64,000 bases of DNA from Pseudeuparius sepicola. Lineage: Eukaryota > Arthropoda > Insecta > Coleoptera > Anthribidae. Positions within the stretch are counted from its first letter, which is position 1; each line of letters begins with the position of its first letter. The DNA lies in the NCBI GenBank assembly GCA_963920635.1, contig OY987298.1, positions 64,315,949 through 64,379,948 of the forward strand. Reading direction: 5' to 3'. The position numbers and the translations under genes were made by a program. Positions 34,535-43,528 of this stretch are shown here, one piece after another. The notes beneath the pieces are model-generated. The model worked only from the letters and a program-made list of their open reading frames with translations. It was not told the DNA's origin and did not search any database.

Positions 34535-34547
34535 CATTAGTTTTAAT
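34535..34547. repeat. 13-bp target duplication (right) of the Penelope-like element
   Basis: CATTAGTTTTAAT, identical to 33070-33082. Confidence 0.75.
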
Positions 34548-35117
34548 GCAATAATGTTTCATTTTTGAAATTTTGTTAATCGGTCTGGAAGATTCATTGA
34601 ACTGGAAAAGTTTGATCTACCTATAACAGGAAGTGCATAATTTAGAAGTAGTTCGTCCTGTTGAAACACCAGTTGGTCTTCGAGATAGGGAATTAGGAAG
34701 GTTATTAGGTCGGTTTCGTTTTCGCATTAATTATCATATAATTATCTTTAAATCAGTTGTCAGAAGTGAAAAAATACTGCATTTTGAATTTAAAGAACTC
34801 TCCAAGGTGTAGGCATAACACAATGTGTCACATGGGTTGATATATTCTCAAAATTTGTTTTCTAAAATATGGTAGGTACTCCAAGTTCCGATTTTTGTTT
34901 GCAATTTTTACTTAATTAAAAAAAGTAAAAAGCCTAAATTAAATTAAAAATCAGATCAAAAATAGTTTGTAAAGTTATTTTTAATTTAATTCATGCATTT
35001 TACCATTGAGTAAAATTTAAGATATTACAAGATATTCTGTTCCCAGAAATACTAAAAAACCGGTCTCGCATCGGCTTCGCTTGACTTATTACTTTAGTCA
35101 AAGATATAGGTTGTATA
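34548..35117. other. AT-rich intergenic DNA, no gene seen
   Basis: No recognisable coding or RNA feature. Confidence 0.5.
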
Positions 35118-36560
35118 CAGGGTGTATATAAATTAATTTTTATTTTTTTAATTAATTTATTTTCTCCACTATGGAAAGAGGTAGAAAGTTGAAATTTGGT
35201 GGACCAGTTGCACTCATGGAATGACATTTTGTGAAATTTTTTGAACCCTAAAATATGAGGGGATGGAGTGAAAGAACCAACCCCTAAATTATTTTTCGCC
35301 AGAATGTTTTAACGTGTCAAAATTTCAAAACAAAAAAAAATGATTTGTAATGACAAATGCGTTTACAAACTTTTTCAACTCTTGTCTTTTTGTCCTAAAA
35401 TTAAAAGATTTTTCAGAAAAAAATAAAACTTGTTGACACCCGGGCGACTTACGCATGGTTGATGATTAGGTAATAATAATTTTTTTATGTATCAGAAGAT
35501 AATCTAGTAGGCTAATGTCAAACATCTAATTACTATTCTTAGGTGTCATAACTATAATTTGTGTTGTGTCCGTTATAACAAAAAAATTGTGAACTTTTAC
35601 AAATGAAGAAATGCGGGATATGCATTTTGTTATGGCCTCATGCGAAACTATTAGAAATACTCCCGGAATCTTTCAAAGAATTCGGAATTCTATGGCCCGA
35701 AGAACAGAGTCGTGCATTTTAGCAGACGGGAGACATTTCGAGGATTTGTTGTGCTTTTTAGAATTCAAATTATTTATAAGTTGTTCTTATTATTTATAGT
35801 TGTTAAAGTTCTCAGATCAGTGGCGTTCCTACATGTGTGGCCGCCCGTCTGCAGAATATAATAAAAATTTCTTTCAGGTTATAAAAATTTCAAAAATCTT
35901 GCATTTCTAGAGTTTTCCGTCTCTTGTAATTACCTACGAGGTAATAGCAAAAATTATTATGTAGGTATAACAAAAATAATAATAGGTATTCTCAAAAATA
36001 TACAGTGTCTGCCAGAGAGTTGGAAACAAATAAAAATTTACTTCTCTCAATTATGTCCAATTCTGAACAAAAACAAAAAAAAACCTAAAAATTTTTAAAC
36101 GCAGTAATTAGATGTTTGACATTAGTCTACTAGATTACCGGATTCGTAAAATAATTTTTAACCATGCGTTAAGTCGCGTGGGTGTCAACAAGTCAGGTTT
36201 CGGACAAAAAGGCAAGAGTTGAAAAAGTTTTCAAACGCATTTGCCATTATAAATCAATTTTTTTTTTTAATTTTGACACAATAAAAAATTCTGGCGAAAA
36301 ATAATTTAGGGGTTGGTTCTTTCATCCCCATCCACTGATGCTTTAGGGTTGAAAAAATGTCACAAAATGTCATTCCGTGAGTGCAACTGGTCCAACAAAT
36401 TTCAACTTTCTACATCTTTCCATAGTGGAGAAAATAAATAAAAACAATTTTTTTACCCTCATATTTGGAGGGGTGTAACTCGGAAGGGGAAGGGTTTTGA
36501 GGAATAATTTATATGAGAATCGCCCTGTAAAATATTTTGGTGCAATTTAGAAACACCCTG
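35118..36560. mobile_element. Tc1/mariner-type foldback element, 1.44 kb
   Basis: CAGGGTGT at the left and ACACCCTG at the right are each flanked by TA, the target of Tc1/mariner elements. Long imperfect inverted arms (about 35140-35540 and 36090-36470) share segments such as CTCCACTATGGAAAGA, TTTAGGGGTTGGTTCTTTCA (in inverse) and TAATTAGATGTTTGACATTAG. The right arm has about 90 bp extra before the homology starts. A second mariner-like end, ACAGTGTCTGCCAGAGAG, at about 36002 suggests another insertion inside. No transposase is seen. Confidence 0.65.
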
Positions 36561-36986
36561 TATATCTTTGCTTTAGTGCAAATGGTCGCCGTTATATCTC
36601 CCGATTCTTCAGGCTTCGCGTGTTTCTCCCGCACCATTTATTTGTGAATTGAATATAATCTTCTAAAAAAAAGTTGTTTATTTTTAGAATGCAATTTTTT
36701 ACGTTCATACCAAATTCCGGGAAATCAAATTATACATATATTTTTTTAATTTTCCATTTTGCCAATAAATATAATTCGTTATTTTTATACCACGAATGCC
36801 GCATAAAATATTATAACAAATAATAAATATGAAAAAGGGTCCATACTAATTTATTATAATAAGCAATATTATAAAATATTCGTCAATCAATATTTTAGTC
36901 AAAGTTGCTGTGACAACCCTAACATGGAAAAGTTTTGACGTCATAAAATATCACAGCTGATTTTTTCAGGATAATAATAGTTATTT
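36561..36986. other. AT-rich intergenic DNA, no gene seen
   Basis: No recognisable feature. Confidence 0.5.
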
Positions 36987-37164
36987 ATGTACCAAGGCAC
37001 TGAACTTCAACTTTTTATGACTCATGTGGAATTTAGTTGCAGAGGCCTCTGGCCGAGGCAAATAAACCATATGAGTCATAAAAGAACTTTAGTGCCGAAG
37101 TACATATTATATTTTTTTTTAAATCGGAAAAAAAAAGTTTTATTAGGCAAGAAAATAATAATAA
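36987..37164 (-). repeat. Body of a possible SINE with an inverted pair
   Basis: The 5S-like head at 37165-37226 (minus) is followed on the same strand by this stretch. It contains an inverted pair (36990-37027 and about 37068-37104, shared TTTTATGACTCATATGG) around a GGCCTCTGGCC core. Together they could be one 5S-derived SINE of about 240 bp, but the 3' boundary is not defined. Confidence 0.3.
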
Positions 37165-37226
37165 GGGATCACCCGTCCATGAACCGACTACGCGCGGCGT
37201 TGCTTGACTTTGACGATCGCTCTACC
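37165..37226 (-). pseudogene. 5S rRNA-derived sequence (SINE head or 5S pseudogene)
   Basis: On the minus strand the sequence runs CGATCGTCAAAGTCAAGCAA, then CGCCGCGCGTAGTCGGTTCA, then TGGACGGGTGATC. Order and spacing match the internal promoter of eukaryotic 5S rRNA genes: box A AAGTTAAGCAACG, the intermediate element and box C TTGGATGGGTGACC. The 5' portion of a 5S gene is poorly conserved upstream and the terminal stem is missing, so this is not a functional gene. A 5S-derived SINE (SINE3 type) is the likeliest origin; a dispersed 5S pseudogene is the alternative. Confidence 0.55.
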
Positions 37227-37500
37227 TAGGTCAACTATGATGAGACACACGGCACCTTCTGACAGAAAAACCAAACTACTGCTTCTTGTACAGCCTACAC
37301 AACAAATCTATTGATATTCAAATTTACTAAAATATGTATACTGAAGGATTGCGCTTCTATAGGAAACAATTTCGCAATGTGTACGAAAAGTTAAATGGGC
37401 CTTTATCGGCCGGGTTTTGAATATTTGGTCACTTTTGACGGGCGATTTCTCCGCGTCTGACGTTTGATGTTTACATCTCGCCAAGGCCTACTTATTGAAA

Positions 37501-37537
37501 AAATCGTACAATAATGGGCAACATTATTGTACGATTT
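37501..37537. repeat. Perfect 16-bp hairpin
   Basis: AAATCGTACAATAATG (37501-37516), the 5-nt loop GGCAA, then the exact reverse complement (37522-37537). No T-run follows, and no gene is nearby to regulate. It may be the centre of a decayed foldback element. Confidence 0.8.
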
Positions 37538-38216
37538 CTGTGCTTTTAATGACGATTTTGGGACACTTTACTGCCGATTTCAAGAAAAAATATTTAAAAT
37601 CAAGTGGTTACCCTGTACGACAAAAATTTTCGGGAAATTCCGTTATTGGATGCCTTTAAAAGTTTAGAAGGGCCCCAGAAAGGGTAGGTATCCCGAGGAC
37701 TATACTATGCCTGATATATGCGCCAACATTTTCGTTTATTTATGTTTACGTCTGGGTTTTTAATTCTAAATAATCAGCCATGGGCGCCCGCAAGGGGGGA
37801 GCAAGGAGGGAGGGCAGTTGCCTCCCCTGGAAAATCATTGTTTCCCTTCACACTTTTATAATAGTCGGAGAGCTGGCATCAAAAAAGTGCAAGAGTTTTC
37901 GGAAGGCTGCGATATTTTCAGATTTAGTTGTGTCTTAGTGATATATAGAGAGCCACGGTAGAGTCGGCACTTCAGCGGTCGGGACACCTGACGCTGGGAC
38001 GCCCGGAAAGGTGTAAAATTAATTAGCATACCTAAACTGTTTCCCGAAAGCTCAAAAGTTGTATGTAATTAGGTACTGAATGTAATACAAAGCACGAATC
38101 CAACAGTCAGATAGCAAAATGAGACAGCAGTACAGTATACACTATACATATCTAAAAAGTGAAGTTTAAAAGCCCTGTATTGTAAAAACGACTGGAGCAA
38201 ATATATGACATATATA
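37538..38216. other. Intergenic DNA, no gene seen
   Basis: No recognisable feature. Confidence 0.5.
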
Positions 38217-38560
38217 TACACCGTGTCCCGCTCTGATGTCCGGAAGAGGGAAAAGTTTTTTATTCGTAAGTTTACGACAAAAAGTCATTCTCAAAAAAAA
38301 CTCCTGCTTGTTCCAAAACGCCTAAAACTGTTAAAATATTTTTAATTTTTTATACAAGGTGTTCAGTATTTCGAAAAATTAGAAAAAAATTGTTAGTCAC
38401 CAAGAGTAAAGGACCGTTGTTTTTGACAATATCAAAAAATATTATTAAGGATTTTAGAATACACAGGGGGTTACAAATTTGAGGTATCACCAATTTGGGC
38501 GTTTTGGAACAAACAGGAGTTTTTATAAGGAGTGACATATCTATAGAAGGCATATTGGGA
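38217..38560. mobile_element. Relic foldback / mariner-type MITE
   Basis: It begins ACACCGTGTCCCGCTC, a mariner-like terminus after a TA-rich stretch. An inverted pair (ACTCCTGCTTGTTCCAAAACGCC at about 38300-38322 and its complement at 38497-38519) flanks the centre. The outer right terminus is not recognisable. Confidence 0.35.
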
Positions 38561-39000
38561 AAACACCGTAGGATGTCTGGTGGTAACTATGATGTTACTG
38601 TTACACGAATTTTAGAATCGTAACAACAACTATTAAGTAGGGTAAAAAAAAGTACGCGGTGGGGTAAAAGTCCGTTTCGCGAGTCCAAGCACCTCATAAA
38701 TATTGTGCAACCCAGCATAATATTTTACCAACAGCGCAACCCACCCGAAGTTAATTTATAGGATTTAGTCGGAACCAGAGTGTCAGAGAGTAGTCAGGCT
38801 GCTAGTTTCAAAAATCATGCCGAGATAATTTCTTGAGTAAAATGTAAAAATCTTGAAGGGATAATCCAAAACAATATATGCCTACTATTTTTTTGTGATA
38901 TTTAAGTCTGTTTTTTGTGTGCGTACTCGTAATCCTACGAATGGTTGTATATTAAATTTGGAGATTAAGTTTAATGTGACTTCAAATTATAGATTTAACA
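38561..39000. other. Region with GGGGTAAAAGTCCG repeats next to the pogo relic
   Basis: GTGGGGTAAAAGTCCG occurs at about 38659 and again at 39001, and a related inverted TTTTACCC at about 39048. These may be remnants of pogo-type termini. No gene was seen. Confidence 0.35.
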
Positions 39001-39078
39001 GTGGGGTAAAAGTCCGATTTTTTTCTGGGCAAATGTACGCGCGAACTTTTACCCTCGTCGATACCCCCTTTATGCTTC

Positions 39079-39990
39079 AAGAAACTCAGAGAAGAAATTG
39101 AAATGGGAAATCAGTGCGAGCTATTTTGCAAAAGATTTTGAAGTCGACGAATAGACTTTGCGAGCACGTCTAAAGAATGGTTATGTAGAGGAAACTCTAG
39201 GGCGGTTCGAAAACCTTTTTAGCAGTGAACACGAGCAGGAACTAGGTGTACATTGCAAACAAATGTATAACAAATTATACTGTGTAACTAGAAAGATGTT
39301 TATAAAAATGGCTCATGATTTTGCACATACAGATTTATCGCCAAGAACACCTCAAAAACTATAGCCTAGGCTGAATTATGGGATTCAACAAGATTCAAGT
39401 TGAACAATTTTATAATAACCTAACAAAGCTCATGTCTGTTTATTGGTTTCCTCCAAGTAGGATTTACAACATGGATGAGAACGGTATTACTACAGTGCCA
39501 AACAAATACCAAAGGTCATTGCTGCTAAAGGAAAGCGTAGTGTAAACAAAGTTACATCCGCTGATAAAGGGCAATTAATTACCAGTCTGCTGTTTTAGTG
39601 CTAATGGACATTATAGTCCGCCAGAATTAATATTCCCAAGGAAGCGAACAAAACCTGCTCTTATGATTGGTGCACCGCCTGATTCAATACTCTTTGTCGG
39701 CGATTCAGGAAACATAAACTTAGAGCTTTTTATTGAATATTCGAGGCACTTATAGAAGCTACTAAGGAAAGCCCGATATTATTGATCTTATAGACAATCG
39801 TTCTTCACACTGTAGCCTTGATGCTATCATATTATTTTGTAGAGAAATCAGCATATACATCTCTTATTAGGTATTCCGCCACATTCTAGCCATCGAGCAC
39901 AACCCTTGGATAGGTGCTTCTTCAAAGCACTATTGGGGCTTGCACTAAATTCCCAAATCCAGGGGATGTGGACTTCCATTTACTACTTCC
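39079..39990 (+). pseudogene. pogo-type (DDE) transposase relic
   Basis: Plus-strand frames keep the order of a pogo transposase. A helix-turn-helix end with LRARLKNGY lies in the frame at 39158-39364, followed by GRFENLFSSEHEQELGVH and LTR-like VTRKMFIKMAHDFA. After a break come FPPSRIYNMDENGITTVPN (about 39446, first Asp block), VIAAKGKRSVNKVTSADKG, YSPPELIFPRKRTKPALM and GAPPDSILFVGDSG. Then comes the second-Asp block ILLIL and DNRSSH (about 39775-39815), and PPHSSHRAQPLD near 39885. At least four frameshifts or stops separate these segments, so it is dead. Such enzymes cut and paste pogo/Tigger elements at TA sites. Confidence 0.75.
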
Positions 39991-40039
39991 CAAATCATAG
40001 CTATCTTTTTCATTTGTTTAACGTTACACCATACTGATA

Positions 40040-40452
40040 ATGGGTAGAAAGGTGGAGAAGGTACAGAATACATTTCTAAGATATTTATATTACAAAAAAT
40101 ATCATCACTGGCCAAGTTATATAACTGTCAGATCCACAGATTTAAGGGAGGAATTTTCAATTGACTCCTTAGACATCCGGCACAAGTACATGTCACTTTT
40201 CTTCCTGTACAAAATTATTAACTCGGAAGGCTGCTTTATCAAATTCCCTTCAATGTGCCTCGAGTAAATTCAAGATCCAGTATTTTATTTAGATTTCCTA
40301 CCTCAACTACTACTGCAAGTCAGCGTTCTTCATTAAACACTATGTTGAGCCTAGCGAATGAGTGTAACGTGACCACCGACGTCGATTTTTCTGTCGGCTT
40401 TCCTCAATATAAAATTACAATTGTAAACTACTTCAAAAATTGTTATGCTTAA
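40040..40452 (+). pseudogene. LINE ORF2 C-terminal fragment (Jockey/CR1/I-like)
   Basis: A frame at 40040-40267 reads VEKVQNTFLRYLYYKK and later IDSLDIRHKYMSLFFLYKII. A second frame (40255-40452) continues with RVNSRSSILFRFPTSTTTA and DVDFSVGFPQYKITIVNYF. The pattern Q-x-x-FLR..., S-L-x-x-R-R...FLYKI..., R...F, then a C-terminal D-x-F segment is the region after the RT thumb in many non-LTR retrotransposons. The frame changes at about 40255. No catalytic RT motifs are present. A different LINE fragment begins 140 bp downstream. Confidence 0.6.
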
Positions 40453-40595
40453 TTATATTTCGTAATCTGTAGCTAAATAAGATACTTAGACAATGTAATG
40501 CCTAGGTACATTAAGTTGCTCTAGCCTAGGCACGTAAAAATGGGATATAATACCTACTTTAAATAACACAGAATCAGAACCAGATCATACTGGCT

Positions 40596-40728
40596 GAGAC
40601 TAAAAGCATAAGCTACTTGGGAATTGAAATTGACAATTTCTTAAAATGGGACGTACATTTATCAGTATTAACTAAAAAGTTAAGATCTATTTTATATAAG
40701 TTTAAAAAAATATGTTGCATCTTAAATA
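40596..40728 (+). pseudogene. LINE RT thumb fragment, part 1 (upstream of mariner insertion)
   Basis: The frame reads ISYLGIEIDNFLKWDVHL, then LTKKLRSILYKFKKICCIL. This is the YLG-I-x-ID-x2-L-x-W-x-x-H block after the RT catalytic core of Jockey/CR1/I-type LINEs. It breaks off at the mariner-type element at 40731 and resumes at 42344 in the same order, so the LINE copy was there first. Confidence 0.7.
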
Positions 40729-40730
40729 TA

Positions 40731-42341
40731 CAGTGTGTCCCAAATTCGATGCTCACCATTGGGATCTCGGTAACTACAAGAGATAGCGAGTCGGTTAAAT
40801 GGGGAAAGTTTTAGACAATTTTATGGTCAATCTGATGCCGCCGAGAAATCAAGGCTAACTGGGATCGTTTTCGAGTTATTACAAAAAAAACCGAATTTTA
40901 TCATTTTCGTTTTTCTTAAATATCTTAGAAACCGATGGTTTTTCAAAGACAGGACTTTGACATTGTTAAGGCACATTTGTCCAGCCTTTTAAGCGGTAAT
41001 GTCAGTTTCTTTAAGAAAGTTTTCATTTTCGAGATATGACTCACAACTTTTGATTTTCTTATGGACGCTATCTTGGATTTTTTTACATGAAATTCTCTTT
41101 CCAATGATGTGTCACACTAATGATTTTTTCGTTAGTTGTAACACTTAAAAGCGTTTTTTTGCCTAATACTAAGTAGGCCATGACAAGTCTGTCAAAACAA
41201 ATGCAACAAGCCAAACATTGAATCCAAATTTTTGTTGAGATCTGGATTCCTTAATACCATATGGGTTATTAACAGCCCAGTAATGGTGCTTATGTTTATT
41301 AAAAATGCCATTGTTATGAAATCTTGTTTCATCGGTCCAGCAAATGTTTAATGGAAAGTTATCAATAACTTCACACTGACTGTTAAACCAATGACAGAAA
41401 TCAAGTCGGCGTTCAGTATTTCCCGGCCTTAACTTTTGCACTATCACGGGTTTATAGGGGTGATATTTTTTGTCAAGTATGTATGAATAGTCGTTTTCGG
41501 CAAAAGAGTTCTGCAACTTATCTCTCGAAATGAAATCGTCGGTGCTTCATTAAACTTTGTTCAATGTTTTCAACATCTATTGGCGCAATCGATTGGAACC
41601 ATATTTCGGTCTGGGCACAACAAAACTCTCATGTTGTTCTAAATTCCTACTCAATCTAAGAAAAATGTAACGGTGAGGCTGCTGCCTTTCAGGGAATAAT
41701 GTATGATAAACTCTTGTTGCCACTGTACTACTTCTATAGTTTTTTTGTGTAACAATAATTGTACATATCCACCTTTTCGCTAGTACTAAACGGCATTTTT
41801 ACACATATCTCAAAACACTGACGGCTTTATAACAATAACAACAACTGAGAGTTTCATTTGTTTTGACGGACTTGTCATGGCCTACTTAGTATTAGACAAA
41901 AAAAAACGCTTTTAAGCGTTACAACTAACGAAAAAATCATTAGTGTGACATATCATTGCAAAGAGAATTTAATGTAGATTTCGAATTTGTAAAAATCCAA
42001 GATGGCGTCCATAAGAAAATCAAAAGTTGTGAGTCATATCTCGAAAATGAAAACTTTTTTAAAGAAACTGACATTACCGCTTAAAAGGTTGGACAAAAGT
42101 GCCTTAATAATGTCAAAGTTCTGTCTTTGAGAAACCATCGGTTTCTAAGATATTTAAGAAAAACGAAAATGATACAATTCGGTTTTTTGGTAATAACTCG
42201 AAAACGATCCCAGTTAGCCTTGATTTCTCGGCGGCATCAGATTTACCATAAAATTGTCTAAAACTTTCCCCATTTAACCGTCTCTCTATCTCTTGTAGTT
42301 ACCGAGATCCCAATGATGAGCATCGAATTTGGGACACACTG
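40731..42341. mobile_element. Tc1/mariner-type element with TIRs of about 480 bp
   Basis: It starts CAGTGTGTCCCAAATTCGAT and ends with the inverse, ATCGAATTTGGGACACACTG. TA lies on both sides (40729-40730 and 42342-42343). The arms at 40731-41210 and 41855-42341 are near-identical inverted repeats, very long for this superfamily. Between them lies a truncated minus-strand transposase. It sits inside a LINE open frame, which gives an unambiguous insertion point. Confidence 0.85.
41169..41796 (-). pseudogene. Truncated Tc1/mariner-like transposase
   Basis: Minus strand. The start MPFSTSEKVDMYN is followed by a stop and frame change, with residues resembling the N-terminal helix-turn-helix of this family: STVATRVYHTLFPERQQPHR and PRPKYGSNR. 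The last frame (41169-41516) has RRLDFCHWFNSQ, then NICWTDETRFHNNGIFN and HKHHYWAVNNPYG and FGFNVW. This is the D-E-x-x-F...N-x-H-x-Y-W...NVW block around the first catalytic Asp (WTDE). The protein then runs into the TIR, so the second Asp and last acidic residue are missing. It is inactive and internally deleted. Confidence 0.7.
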
Positions 42342-42343
42342 TA

Positions 42344-42553
42344 TACAAGATTAGACAAGTATATTTTGCTCTGGTTTATTCATTGTTACAATATGGCGTT
42401 GTGGGCTGGGGTGGAGCATAGAAATATGGTTTGCAAAAAATCTTTCAAGAAACATTTAACCAGTTGGATAAGATCCCTACCACGGTCAGTTATTAAAAAA
42501 TATATATTAATCTTTCATAAAAGGGAAATACATAACCACCTCTATTCGTGACT
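42344..42553 (+). pseudogene. LINE RT thumb fragment, part 2
   Basis: Right after the mariner element the LINE frame continues: YKIRQVYFALVYSLLQYGVV and GWGGA, then QKIFQETFNQLDKIPT with stops and frame changes. The S-x-LQYG-x-x-x-WGG-A block normally follows the segment at 40596-40728, which confirms one LINE split by the insertion. Confidence 0.7.
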
Positions 42554-43013
42554 ATGTTTTACTTACCTTTATAATATCCATAAATGCGTCCACTAATTTT
42601 AATTTTAATTACAACTAGATATAAGAGATACTTACATATTTATGTTTTATATTTACTGGCTTTACTCGGTGTATGTTTATATGATGGCTTTACTTTGTGT
42701 ACCTATGTGTTTAGCTCTGTATTTATATTTGGTTGGAAAGCAATAATTATTATGCTTAGTACATGGCAGTCACGTACTTTGTATCTGAATAGTTTTCCAT
42801 TTTCTTTTGTCCTAACATAATGTACAGTATGGATAGTATAGAATGAGGAATGTATATGTATATGTACATATTGTTAAAGGAAACAGTTCTCGGTAGGTCA
42901 CGCACACGCCTTAATTGGTGTTTGTGACATACAATTTTTTCTTTTTTATATTATACTTTAGGTGTATATTTTCTGGAGAATAAAAATTATTATTATTAAA
43001 AAATATATATATA
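42554..43013 (+). other. Probable LINE 3' untranslated tail
   Basis: AT-rich, without coding. It ends with GGAGAATAAAAATTATTATTATTAAAA, which includes an AATAAA and a simple-repeat tail just before the next MITE, as expected for a LINE 3' end. The 78-residue frame at 42584-42820 is not credible. Confidence 0.4.
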
Positions 43014-43526
43014 CAGTGTGTCCGTGGATGGAGTCCCCAAGAGGACAAATGGACCAAAAAGTTTCTGCTTTTCGAAAAAATATGGTCTACGGAGAGAATT
43101 TTGGATTTTTTTATACAGGGTGCCCAAAAAATACAAAAACATGAAATACCATCAACAATAAACTACCTTTATTTTTAAAAATATCAAAAACTTTCACTTC
43201 AAGCAATTCGGCAGACTTTGATTTTTTGTTTTTTTTACCTATTTAAATCAAAGTCGGCAGATTTGCTTGAAAAGTTACAATCGGACACTACTTTTAATTC
43301 TAAATAAATGTTTTTGTTATTTTTAAAAATAAAGGTAGTTTATTCTTGATGGTATTTCATGTTATTGTATTTTTTGGGCACCCTGTATAAAAAAAAACAA
43401 AAATTCCTAAGTACTTAGACCATATTTTTTCGAGAAGCAGAAACTTTTATCAAGAATGACGTTTTGTCGAAAAATGAAATTTTTGGTCCATTTGTCCTCT
43501 TGGGAACTCCATCCGCGGACACACTG
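43014..43526. mobile_element. Foldback MITE with CAGTGTGTCC ends, 513 bp
   Basis: CAGTGTGTCCGTGGATGGAG and its inverse with TA on each side (43012-43013 and 43527-43528). The arms are about 100 bp (shared CCAAGAGGACAAATGGACC and AAAAAATATGGTCTA). The first ten terminal bases match the 40731-42341 element, so both are probably mobilised by the same kind of transposase. Its centre is occupied by another palindromic MITE. Confidence 0.8.
43116..43385. mobile_element. 270-bp palindromic MITE nested in the centre of the 513-bp MITE
   Basis: CAGGGTGCCCAAAAAATAC and its inverse GTATTTTTTGGGCACCCTG, with TA on each side. The arms, of about 85 bp and sharing ACATGAAATACCATCAA and AAACTACCTTTATTTTTAAA, surround a loop with a second inverted motif (AATCAAAGTC...GACTTTGATT). 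Confidence 0.8.
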
Positions 43527-43528
43527 TA

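Noticed and set aside
37165..37226. A functional 5S rRNA gene
   Set aside because: Only the internal promoter part matches; the terminal stem and 5' third are absent and no clean terminator follows.
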